A DNA stretch of 64,000 nt from Bugula neritina (lineage: Eukaryota > Bryozoa > Gymnolaemata > Cheilostomatida > Bugulidae): the NCBI GenBank assembly GCA_964035545.1, contig OZ037773.1, positions 1,552,751 through 1,616,750 of the forward strand, read 5' to 3'. Positions within the stretch are counted from its first letter, which is position 1, and each line of letters begins with the position of its first letter. The translations under genes were made by a program, and so were the position numbers. The notes beneath the pieces are model-generated. The model was not told the DNA's origin, did no database searches, and saw only the letters and a program-made list of their open reading frames with translations. Shown here piece by piece: positions 28,262-40,000 of the stretch.

Positions 28262-30480
28262 AGAGAAAAAAGAAAAAAAAGAAAAAGTAAAAAAAGTAAA
28301 AAAGTAAATAAATAAATAAATATACACCGCACAGCTTCAGATGATATAAAGTAGAGTCGGTGTTAAGTGCTTATAATCAGTTAGGCAAAGCAGCTAGAAT
28401 CATTAGAAAAGTTTATGGATGCGATGTTTATATGAATGTTTGGCAGTTTTGGTATTGATATTGCCCTTAATAGCACCATGTCTGGTATTGTGAGACTCTG
28501 CAAAATGAAGGGAGAACCGGTCTTGGTCTATAGCGGCACTACCAGAAAGCATACGAAAGTACATTTTTTGGTCTGCATTGTCACGTCTTTGTGCAAGGCT
28601 ATCCCAATTAGAATTTGTCATGAGCTCAGTTATATGATCTCGTTTTCTCTTACAGAATGTCCACCTGAAGGCTTTTCTATTTATACCTTCTATGATGTTG
28701 ATGTTTTTCAATTTAAATGGAGACCAGGTGTGGGTCGCAAATTCTAGTATAGGGCGACAGGCTGTTTTATAAGCTATGGCTCTGGTTTTACTTTTAGCCT
28801 TTTTTAGACAGCGCATCAGCATGTGTAATAATTTATTAGCTTTTGAGCAAATGTTTATTATATGTTGATCGAATGACAGTTTATTATCAATCGTGACACC
28901 AAGGTATAATACTTTGTCAACACATTGTAAGGGGTCATTATTCATGCTGTATTGAGACACTAGAGGATTTACAGTGGAGTGTTGAATTGTCATATGCTCA
29001 CATTTATTTATATTGAACTTCATCTGAGAACTGTCTGCCCAAGTTATAAGATGGTCTAAGTCATTCTGAAATAAACTAGAATCAGCAGGTGTTGTGATTG
29101 GTTTGTACAACAAGGAATCGTCTGCATATAGTTTAAGCTTGCTGTTGGCTACCGCAGAGTGCATGTCATTTATGTACACATTAAATAACAATGGTCCTAA
29201 TACACTGCCTTGGGGCACTCCTGAGGTCACATGTCTAGTGGCCGATTTGACGTTGTTGACACAGACTGAAAGAAGACGGTTCTGAAGCCATGAAAAAATC
29301 CATTTGACAGTTTTATCAGCTATTCCGATATTTAGCAGTTTAACCTGTAGTTTATGGTGCGACACAACGTCAAAGGCCTTTGAAAAATCCAAGACAGCGA
29401 GGTCAACCGGTATCATTTCATCGAAAAAATCTATAAATTCACTCACGGTATTCAACAACTGAGTATCGCAGCCATGATTTGTCCTGAAACCATGTTGGTG
29501 TGGGTAAAACAGGTCATTTGATTCGAGGAAACAGTTGATATTATGTGATACGATATGCTCGAAGATTTTGGATATGATAGAAGTGAGTGATATTGGCCTG
29601 TAATTCAGCGGGTCTGTACGACTTCCTTTCTTGAAGATCGGTACAATGTTTGCTGTTTTTCAGTCTTGTGGTGTCTGAGATGTATCGTAAAAGTACTGAA
29701 AAACCTTTGTCAGGGGCTCATATATATAATGTGCAAGATATTTTAGAAGTGCAGGAGAAAGCTCATCTGGGCCAGCACCTTTTCGTGGATCGAGTTTGGT
29801 GAGCTGTGTTAGGACTCCCCGGGGATCAAATCGTATAGGAGATGATATAGTTTGAGGTGGAATGCAGGGAGAGATATTACCATCATCAATAGAAAACACA
29901 GAAGCAAAGGAGTCCGCAAAAGATTCAGCTATAGCAGTATTGTTGTTAGGGGGAATGTTGTCTAGTTGGCGTACAGTATTTGAGCTGCCCTTTTTACTTG
30001 CTATGAACCGATAAAGAGGTTTTGAATCACCCTGCTCTAATGTATTGCATATGTGTTTGTTTATATAATTATTATAGTCCCTGTTACACAATTTCTTGCA
30101 GTACCGGGACTGGGTGGCATGTTTTAAAATGTTGTGCGGGGTGCGATCGTTAAGGCAAGCTAGGTGGAGGTGTTTTCTTTTTCTGATCTCACTTTTAGTT
30201 TCTTGGGATATCCAGAGTTCTGATTTTTTCTTTCTAAATTTGTATGGGATATTGGAATGTGCTACCTGAAGTATTCCAGATTTGAGATTATGCCATAACT
30301 GTTCAGCGCTACATTTCTTAGAGATATCTGAGGTGTTTTACAATGTAGGGAGTAACAGTCCACGGTGATGTTCGTTATGTCTGCCTTTTCAAACTGCCAA
30401 TATGGTTTTGGTTTGGTTAAGGATGCTGTCCTAACCTTTAACTTTAATTTAGAATTCAGAAGTATAATAATAACCATAAT
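28262..30480 (-). mobile_element. 5'-truncated non-LTR retrotransposon (LINE, Jockey/CR1-like)
   Basis: The minus strand holds the second ORF of a LINE: a pre-RT segment, a complete reverse transcriptase and the C-terminal region, followed by a TTTATTTATTTATTTACTTTT tail near 28262-28325. The endonuclease domain and 5' end are missing; similarity fades at about 30480. Truncation at the 5' end is typical of aborted target-primed reverse transcription. I could not define target duplications. Confidence 0.88.
28403..30091 (-). pseudogene. LINE reverse transcriptase ORF with one in-frame stop
   Basis: The frame 30091-28403 is open except for one TGA at 29662-29660, where the RT family has Trp (TPQD-stop-KTANIVPIFKKGS). 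RT motifs are clear: PIFKKGS..D.LNYRPISLTS, DFSKAFDVVSHHKL, GVPQGSVLGPLLFNVYIND, LKLYADDSLLY (catalytic YADD), and KVLYLGVTID. The stop at 28405-28403 follows HRIHKLF. Upstream of 30091 a frameshift near 30330 separates the first part (KPKPYWQFEKADI). Confidence 0.9.
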
Positions 30481-30484
30481 GATA

Positions 30485-31034
30485 AAGTGATATTGACTAC
30501 ACTATATTTAATGAGACTTATATTCATATTGATATTAACATTATAATTATTATTGTAAATGATATTCATATTCATATTCATATTCATATTGATATTGAGA
30601 TTCTCATTCTGATTTTGATCATTTTGATTGGTATATTATTCATACTATAACTATAAGTATTTCACTCAGTATAATCATCACTAGATATACGTATAAGTAT
30701 GCCAATAATTATTTTAAAATACTATTTAAGTAATTTAAATCATGCGAGAAAAACAATTTTTCCAACAACTAGTACTAAAACTCAACATTTAGAAGCAGTG
30801 GTGGAGAAATTGAGATGGGCTAAGTTCTTCAATTTATTATTAAGTTCTGGTTTGGGGTAGAATTTTATAATTTTCGAAAGAACAACTTTTTATGTTACAT
30901 TTCTAATCTAGAACACAGGCTTTTCTCAATTTTTCTCATCACAATTTTTATTTAGCTAGTTATTTTTTTTTTGCATAGAGAGCACAACTCCATTTATGTA
31001 GATATATCAACAAAAGTGTCGATATTATAGCATA
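30485..31034. other. intergenic, includes one MITE-like copy
   Basis: No gene. 30795-30952 is a copy of the GCAGTGGTGGAGAAATTGAG family (see the repeat entry at 46531). Confidence 0.6.
30795..30952 (-). repeat. MITE-like repeat, copy 1
   Basis: Begins GCAGTGGTGGAGAAATTGAG and ends ACAGGCTTTTCTCAATTTTTCTC; related in reverse orientation to 46531-46690. Confidence 0.65.
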
Positions 31035-31042
31035 GGTGTGGC

Positions 31043-32896
31043 CAGGGATGTAGTGGTACCCATACGGTCCCATACGCCGTATGGCCTAGAAGAAATTACA
31101 CTGTTCTAGGCCATACGCCCGTATGGGCATATGTTTTTTGAAAGATGATTAGTGCACAGGATAGTTAGGGCATCCTCACTGAGAATATCATAAATTTCGC
31201 TCACAATCTAGTTTAAGTTCTTGTTATGTTAATGCTATGTGGATGGCATGCGTGTTGCCTACTTGTGATTGTTTAGCCTGAGATTACTCTATGAATAATA
31301 AGCAGCCACTGAGCTGGAATAATATTATTGAGTTCGATGTAAGCAGCAATCAACATCCTATCTTCTCATCTCTCCGTGTTCACTGAAGCGCGAAGTGCTG
31401 TGCATTGGTTATTACTAAGAAAAAAATATTTCATTTTCAGTGTATAAATCACTAATTTGTAGAAAATCTATGAATGCTATTGAAAAGATCAAAAAAATTT
31501 GCTATGCATAAATTTCTCAGGTTTCCAACAGTGTTTGTTTCATTTGAATACCATGCTTTCCTGCTGAGATATTTGGCAGGGATTGAAAAATAAACTTTTC
31601 AGGTAAAATTGGCCAAAAATGGGTAGATTTTTGTCTATAACTTTGAAAAAAAATTATTGGAAACTCGGAAAATTATGTGCTCTAAGGAACAGGAAGATCT
31701 AAAACATGGTTTTTAAATTTTAATTCTAGCACAATTAAGTGAGGTTTTATTTGGCAGGACTGAATTCTTATAATATACCAATAATGTGGCCTCAGCAAGG
31801 CAGTGACAGCTAGAAGGTTGCCCTTATCTATCTTGTGTGGACTTGCATTTTGTCATTAAGCAATGGAATTTGAAAAAAAACCAACATGAAATCCAGAAAT
31901 AAAACCAAAATGTCTTCAGGAAACAGTACCAGGTGTGTAGGAGAGGTTAATGAAAATTGATCACTGAGGTCTACAGGTACTATATCCACATTTTGGTCAA
32001 AAACCTAGCAGCGTTATTGCATGTTAATGATCAATGCAATGAGGTTTTGCAAACTGTACACCATCATAAGTAACCTGTTATGTTCGATTGTACTAACGTC
32101 TGGCTTTACATTTAATCATTTTCTAGGTTAACACATATTAAACCTGTCAAATTTGTTCTTTTGGGGTATATTTCCTTGATGTGTCTAGTGGAAACTCAGG
32201 AGTTTTATTTTGAAACCAAGTTAACATACTCTTCTTGGGTATGCTTTATTGTATGAAAGGAGGTGTGGTGGTATCTCCTTATGAATTAGACTAGTACTCC
32301 AATAAACTCCAAATAGGTTTTCAACCAATATCTGCTTGCCAATGAGTTATCAATTCAAATTGCTCTTTATAAATAACCAACACACAATTTCTGATTTGCA
32401 ACCTTCCTCTGTTCTGATCTATTATTCTTTTTCTGTGCACGGCAGTGTATTAGTTATTTAAAGTAATGTGGTTGCATTTGGAGAGCACTTGTTACCTGAC
32501 TCTATCCTTCTATCTGTTTGAGATTTTCAGCAATTTTTCTGTACAGGTTGGACTTAGTAGTGTCAGAACAAACCTAACTGCAGTTGAGTAAGACTACATT
32601 TAAAATTACAGTCAACAGGTATGGGACAATACTGAATATTTATATAGTTTGCAGCAATGCCCAGTCGTCATGTAGCTGGTATGGTATGAAAATAATAGCG
32701 AGGTGCACATTTCAACACAGATTTTTTTCAGAAGAATTATAATTCACAATGGCTTTAAATTGCATAAATTTGCATCAGAAGCGCTCTGAGGGCTTCGGCG
32801 CCGGGGCGCTGCCCCGGACCCCACCGGGGGCTTGGGCAGCCCCCTGGACCCCGGCCTGAGAGTATGGCCTAGAATATTTTTGCCACTACATCCCTG
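31043..32896. mobile_element. non-autonomous hAT-like DNA transposon
   Basis: 1854 bp with ends CAGGGATGTAGTGG (left, 31043) and its inverse CCACTACATCCCTG (right, to 32896), flanked by a perfect 8-bp duplication GGTGTGGC (31035-31042 and 32897-32904). The 8-bp duplication and CAGGG termini are the hAT signature. A near-perfect hairpin lies at 31069-31127, and the right end holds a sharply GC-rich block (32780-32870). No transposase-sized frame exists. Confidence 0.88.
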
Positions 32897-32904
32897 GGTG
32901 TGGC

Positions 32905-34056
32905 CTACATGATGGCTAGTATAAGAGAGAGTAGAGTGTTATATGTAGGTACCCTTTTATCCTAAGAAAGAGAGCAGGATGAGATAGATTGAGAGACAAT
33001 AGAATGTGGAGAAATATAGATATAGAAGTTTATGTATATAAAGTTTAGGATAATAATTATACAGAACTTGTGTATGCTGTGAGATTGTCAATATCTAGCT
33101 CTCCCTGCAAATTGATGGGAGCTGGAGTTACTGTGCAGCCAAGCCAAGCAACCCGCACCAACACACCAAGCAACCCGCACCAACACACCATGCAACCCCA
33201 GACTGATCTGGAGGCTGCAATACTATATGTTGAATAAATAACTTAATAAAACTTCTGAATATGTTTGTTGTATGGTATTTTATATCGTCACCATGTTTAC
33301 AAAAAACTATATATTGCAATATTTTTTGCATATTTCTTACAACTGATAATAAAGTCTAGTAACAATTTGAAAATCGCAAAATTTAGTTTGTACTAGTACT
33401 AGCCTTGCTAGCTGCAGCTTCATAGCTGCTAACGAGACAAAATTTTGCAATTCTATTGAAATTCTCTTCATGAAGCAACTGCCTAAACTAATTCAAACTG
33501 AAACGGTTTAAACCTCCAAGATCAAGAAAATTGTATTCATATAATGAGAATTCATAGTTAATTAAAGTTGATTGAAGTAAACCAGATAAACTTGTATTAA
33601 TAAATGGAATACAGTTACTATATTGTATGTATGTATGTGTGTATATAATATAATATACATAGTCAAATTTACCACAACTATTATTATGCAATATAACATG
33701 TTTTCTCCAACTTGTAAGTATAATATTTTAAAAACTTTACGTACACAGAAATATATTCTCACACCATTTTATATACAATAATACTATCATTATCAAGTGT
33801 GAACGCAGAAGAGTGGTAGCACAGCGTATGTACAGTATCGGCGGGTGGCTATAACTATGTCCCAATAGTTGATGTAGAGCAAAGTCTATGATTCTAATAT
33901 CCTGTTACTATTGTATTAAAAGCTGGGTGGTAGTTTATGGAGCATGTCCCGACAGTTGGTGTGTAGCTTAGTCTATGAATTGAATACACCATGGCTATGC
34001 CCATAAAAGTGTGGGTGGTCATAAAGAACGTATCAATAGTTGGCGTGGAGCTAAGT
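32905..34056. other. intergenic region and nidogen 3' flank
   Basis: No coding exon. At 33130-33200 a short repeat (CAAGCAACCCGCACCAACACAC) occurs two to three times. The nidogen 3' UTR should lie below 34057; no clear minus-strand AATAAA was found near the stop. Confidence 0.5.
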
Positions 34057-37000
34057 CTAAGATTTGAATATCTGGTTACACTCGTCCTGATCAATATTGT
34101 CGGGACAGGCGCATGTGGAGTCGTAGTTGGAGGTGGGGAGACAAAGGAACTGACAGCCACCATTGTTGTAAGTGCATTCATTCGTACCTGTAATGTGTAA
34201 TATACTTGATAACATAGTAATATAGTATAATACGTAATATATCCAATAACATAGTAATATAATATAATATGTAATATACTTGATAACATAGTAATATAAT
34301 ATAATGCGTAATATACTTGATAACATAGTAATATAGTATAATACGTAATATACCCAATAACATAGTAATATAATATAATATGTAATATACCTGACAACAT
34401 AGCAATATACCTGACAACATAGTAATATAATATAGTATGTAATATATCTGACAACACAGTAATATAGTATAATACGTAATATACCCAATAACATAGTAAT
34501 ATAATATAGTATGTAATATACCTGACAACATAGTAATATACCTGATAATATGTAATATAATATAATATATAATATATCTGACAACATAGTAATATACCTA
34601 ATCATATGTAATGTACCTGATAACATAGTAATATACCTGATAACATAGTAATATACCTGATAATATGTAATACAATATAATTTTATATACTATAGCTAGT
34701 AATATAATAATAATATACCCAGTAATATGTTAATAATATACAATAAATATTGCATCTCGTATGTTAGTTATAGTATATAATATATACTATACTTAGCAAT
34801 ATATTATAATATATACTACACCTAGTAGTATAGTAATAATATATAATATATACTATACCTGGTAATATAGTAATAATATATAATATATACTATACCTAGT
34901 AATATAGTAATAATATATAATATATACTATACCTGGTAATATAGTAATAATATATAATATATACTACACCTAGTAATATAGTAATAATATATAATATATA
35001 CTATACCTGGTAATACAGTAATAATATATAATATATACTATACCTGGTAATATAGTAATAATATATAATATATACTATACCTAGTAATATAGTAATAATA
35101 TATAGTATATACTATACCTGGTAATATAGTAATAATATATAATATATACTACACCTAGTAATATAGTAATAATATATAATATATACTACACCTAGTAATA
35201 TAGTAATAATATATAATATATACTATACCTGGTAAACACTGACTAGCTACAGGCTCGATGCTGTAAGCTTTCCCATTTCCGCCAACAGGAAACAGCATGC
35301 TAGCTCCAAGCACTTCCCCTCCGCGAGGAATTGACTGAATCGCATTTTTGTGCCAGTCCGTCCAGTAGAAGTTGTCCCGGAAGGTGGCAAGTCCAAACGG
35401 GTAGTTGGCGAGGTCGTAGATGATGCTTCTACCGCTGCCATCTGGCCGCACACACTCCAGTTTCTGCGTACCGGCATCAGACCAGCAGACCTGCTGTCGG
35501 TACAGGTCAAAGGTCAAACCATTTGGTAGTCCAAGGCCAGTGTCGACTATCACTTGTCGGTCTGTTCCGTCAGTGTTGGCAGCCTCTATCTTCGGGCCGT
35601 CCCTATTCCAGTCGGTCCAGTAGATTTTACTGGAACAAGACATGATGAAACTCTGACTGGTTAATATATCGGTATAAAATATAGTATATAGTAAAGTATA
35701 GTGTAGTATATAGTATAGTATTTAATGTATCGTATAGCACATAGCATAGTATAGTATATAGTAGCTTAGTATCGTACAGTATATAGTATAGTATAGAATG
35801 TAGTATAGTATATAGTCTAGTATAGTAGAAAGTAACATACTATGGTACAGTATATTGTAGTAATAATAGTAACAGTAAGTATTGTAAGTGAAGAGAACAT
35901 ACTTACCCTTCAATAGGATCCACAGTTATAGCCCTAGGATTGACAAGGTCACTGTCTATCAACACTTTACGGTATTTCCCTTCCAAGTCGGAGACCTCAA
36001 TTCGATCAAGGGCGGAGTCAGTGAAGAAAAGAGTTCTACTTATCCAATCAACTGCCAGGCCTTCGGGAGAGCCGAGATCTGCAATTAGTGAGTGGATAAA
36101 GAAACCCCTCAACATTAGTGAGTGGATACAGAAACCCCTCAACATTAGTGAGTGGATACAGAAACCCCTCAACATTAGTGAGTGGATAGAGACACCCCTC
36201 AACATTAGTAAGTGGATAAAGAAACCCCTCAACATTAGTGAGTGGATAGAGACACCCCTCAACATTAGTGAGTGGATACAGAAACCCCTCAACATTAGTG
36301 AGTGGATACAGAACCCCCCTCAACATTAGTGAGTGGATAGAGAAGTCTCTTTGAGCTAGTAAATAGAGTTCAACTTGTGACGAACTCTGTGACTGAAGAC
36401 TATTAACTATTAGATAGCTACTAGCTACTAGGTAGTCATTTACTATAAATTATTAGATAACGAGTTGCTACTAACTACTAGATAAAAAGTTACTACTAAC
36501 TACTATATAAAGAGTTACTACTAACTACTAGATAAAGACTATTGCATGGATATATAACCTGCTATAATGACGTGACTGTCTGTGCTGTTGTCCAGAGAAG
36601 CCCTGCTAATGGTGCCGGTGCTGATGTCGCTGTAGTAGAATTGTCTGTCCTTGCAATCAGCTGCCAATCCCACAAGTGTCCCGCCTACACAAACAGAAAT
36701 TAAGATTGGGGAAAGTGAGAGTTAGTTGTAGTATAGTGAGAGCTAGTAGTAGTATAGTGAGAGCTAGTAGTAGTATAGTGAGAGCTAGTAGTAGTATAGT
36801 GAGAGCTAGTAGTAGTATAGTGAGAGCTAGTAGTAGTGTAGTGAGAACTAGTAGCAGTATAGTGAGAGCTGGTAGTAGTATAGTGAGAGCTAGTAGTAGT
36901 GTAGTGAGAACTAGTAGCAGTATAGTGAGAGCTAGTAGTAGGGTAGTGAGAACTAGTAGTAGTATAATGAGAGTTAGTAGTAGTATAGTGAGAGCTAGTA

Positions 37001-40000
37001 GTAGTATAGTGAGAGCTGGTAGTAGTATAGTGAGAGCAAGTAGTAGTATAGTGAGAGCAAGTAGTAGTATAGTGAGAGCTAGTAGTAGTATAGTGAGAGC
37101 TAGTAGTAGTATAGTGAGAGCTAGCAGTAGTGTAGTGAGAGCTAGTAGTAGTATAGTGAGAGCTAGTAGTAGTATAGTGAGAGTTAGTAGTAGTATAGTG
37201 AGAGCTAGTAGTAGTATAGTGAGAGCTAGTAGTAGTATAGTGAGAGCTAGTAGTAGTATAGTGAGAGCTAGCAGTAGTGTAGTGAGAGCTAGTAGTAGTA
37301 TAGTGAGAGTTAGTAGTAGTAGTATAGTGAGAGCTAGTAGTAGTATAGTGAGAGCTAGTAGCAGTATAGTGAGAGTTAGTAGTAGTGTAGTGAGAGCTAG
37401 TAGTAGTATAGTGAGAGTTAGTAGTAGTAGTATAGTGAGAGTTAGTAGTAGTAGTATAGTGAGAGCTAGTAGTAGTATAGTGAGAGCTAGTAGCAGTATA
37501 GTGAGAGTTAGTAGTAGTGTAGTGAGAGCTAGTAGTAGTATAGTGAGAGTTAGTAGTAGTAGTATAGTGAGAGCTAGTAGTAGTATAGTGAGAGCTAGTA
37601 GTAGTATAGTGAGAGCTAGTAGTAGTATAGTGAGAGCTAGCAGTAGTGTAGTGAGAGCTAGTAGTAGTATAGTGAGAGTTAGTAGTAGTAGTATAGTGAG
37701 AGCTAGTAGTAGTATAGTGAGAGCTAGTAGCAGTATAGTGAGAGTTAGTAGTAGTGTAGTGAGAGCTAGTAGTAGTATAGTGAGAGTTAGTAGTAGTAGT
37801 ATAGTGAGAGCTAGTAGTAGTATAGTGAGAGCTAGTAGTAGTATAGTGAGAGCTAGTAGTAGTATAGTGAGAGCTAGTAGTAGTATAGTGAGAGTTAGTA
37901 GTAGTATTGTGAGAGTTAGTAGTAGTATAGTGAGAGTTAGTAGTAGTGTAGTGAGAGCTAGTAGTAGTATAGTGAGAGCTAGTAGTAGTATAGTGAGAGC
38001 TAGTAGTAGTATAGTGAGAGCTAGTAGTAGTATAGTGAGAGCTAGTAGTAGTATAGTGAGAGCTAGTAGTAGTATAGTGAGAGCTAGTAGTAGTATAGTG
38101 AGTTAGTAGTAGTATAGTGAGAGTTAGTAGTAGTGTAGTGAGAGCTAGTAGTAGTATAGTGAGAGCTAGTAGTAGTGTAGTGAGATGCATCACCTTACAC
38201 ACAACTTTCATTAAATTCAATTCTTTTGACACATTTTGTGAGAAAAAATAAATGTAGCTGCAGCTGAAAGAAAACATTATGTTAGATCCAATCAAAACTC
38301 AGTTACCTTTTCTAACGATGATACATAGATAAACATAAGTTTCCGCATTAAATGACAAATCCAAGCAACATTAGCAAAAACATATTTTATTACATGAATT
38401 ATATTATATTCTAAGTATAATTTATAGACAACCCCATAACAACCCTATAGGCAATCGCACGGTAACTCACCAGATTTGAAGAGAATTCTCCGCCCTCGAT
38501 CACTGCCAGCCTGGTAGAATGGGACCCTGAAGATGGACATGCCTTGAGAGAAGAGTAGATAGTTGCCCTTCTCGTTCAGTGCTGTAAACAGGGAGCAAAG
38601 TCTAACACTCACTAATTAATGACAAGATATGTTACAAGAATATATAGACTGTCAGCTTAGATTGGTCTTCTTTATCAGTGGAAAGGCACTGCCTTTACTA
38701 ACATATACCAGACTCAATCTAAAGAATACAGACAGAGTTTTAAAGATACCGAATTTGTACAGCTTACAGAAAATTACAAGCCAGGTTTTGAAAGTCGTGT
38801 AAAGATCAAAGCTTTCTTTGTGCATACTGTGGTCGTAGGATTCTTCAAATAGACTTACGAGAGCATGTAGAGCCATCGCCACGGTAACCAGGATTGCAGA
38901 TACAGACAAAGTCACCAGCAGAAGTTCTGGAGCAGACGGCATTCCTGTCACAGAGGGCCGGTCTGGTCAAGCAGTTGTCTGTAAAAATTACACCATGTAA
39001 TGAAACAGCCACACAATACTATCAAAGTGAGGCCAATCACTAGGTTTCCATACTTCACATTATGCGAATGGATTTTTTATTTGCCTAATGGAAATAGTCG
39101 CATCGAAGCAAAACCACAACCATAAGTTAATGCAAACTGCAAGCACAAATTAATGTTACAGGCATCCATTTGCATAATGCGCATGTCATTGAAATACAGT
39201 GAATGTGGAATATTCAGGTCAAGGTTAAATAATCAGCCACCGAATACAGTGCGCCCTCCGTATCTTACTAAGCTGCTGGTCCCGAAACCTCAATTCGTGA
39301 CAAAGTAGAATACTACATTACACTTTAGGACGTGGTTGATTTGGCCATTTGTCCCTAAACATACATACATAAGCCACAAAACAGGGGTCCAAGCCCTTTT
39401 CGTGGATTTATGTGAGAACTGGATCAGGAGATATGGAGGGAGAACTGTAATATCATGTAATATCATAAATTAGTTACGTTTGACAAACAATGACAGAGTG
39501 TATTGTGCCAAAAGAACTTTAACATGTCCTCATCCTTACCCTGTATAGCAGTGCAGGAAACACCATCTCCAATAAAGCCATTTCTACAGACACATTTGGG
39601 TCCCAGTGCAGTGTCGTAGCAATCGGCATCGAGATGGCAGACATTAACTTGATTACACATCGTCACGGCTACAAAACAGGAAATGAACTCTTAGTGTATG
39701 ACATGATACAATGAGCTCTAAAATACAATATTATTATACAATGAGCTTTAGGAATACAACATGATACAATGAGTTCTAGGATTACAATGATCTCTAAAAT
39801 ACAATATGTTACAATGAGCTCTACGAATACATTATGCTACAATGAGCTCTAGGAATACAATATGCTACAATGAGCTCTAGGAATACAATATGCTACAATG
39901 AGCTCTAGAGTGTCTGCTGCAAAGAATGACTTACCTGTAGTGGTGCAGAGTTGTCCATCTCCCTGGTAACCGTCGTCACAGGTACACTGATACTTATTCT

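Noticed and set aside
28436-28747. 103-codon plus-strand frame
   Set aside because: Antisense of the LINE reverse transcriptase.
33894-34626. Tyr/Ile-rich frames on the minus strand that look like membrane proteins
   Set aside because: AT-rich tandem array in nidogen intron 21; only 34187-34057 is coding (final EGF).
36676-38295. Open frames of about 476 (+) and 531 (-) codons
   Set aside because: Pure translation of a 21-bp minisatellite in a nidogen intron; multiples of three keep both strands open.
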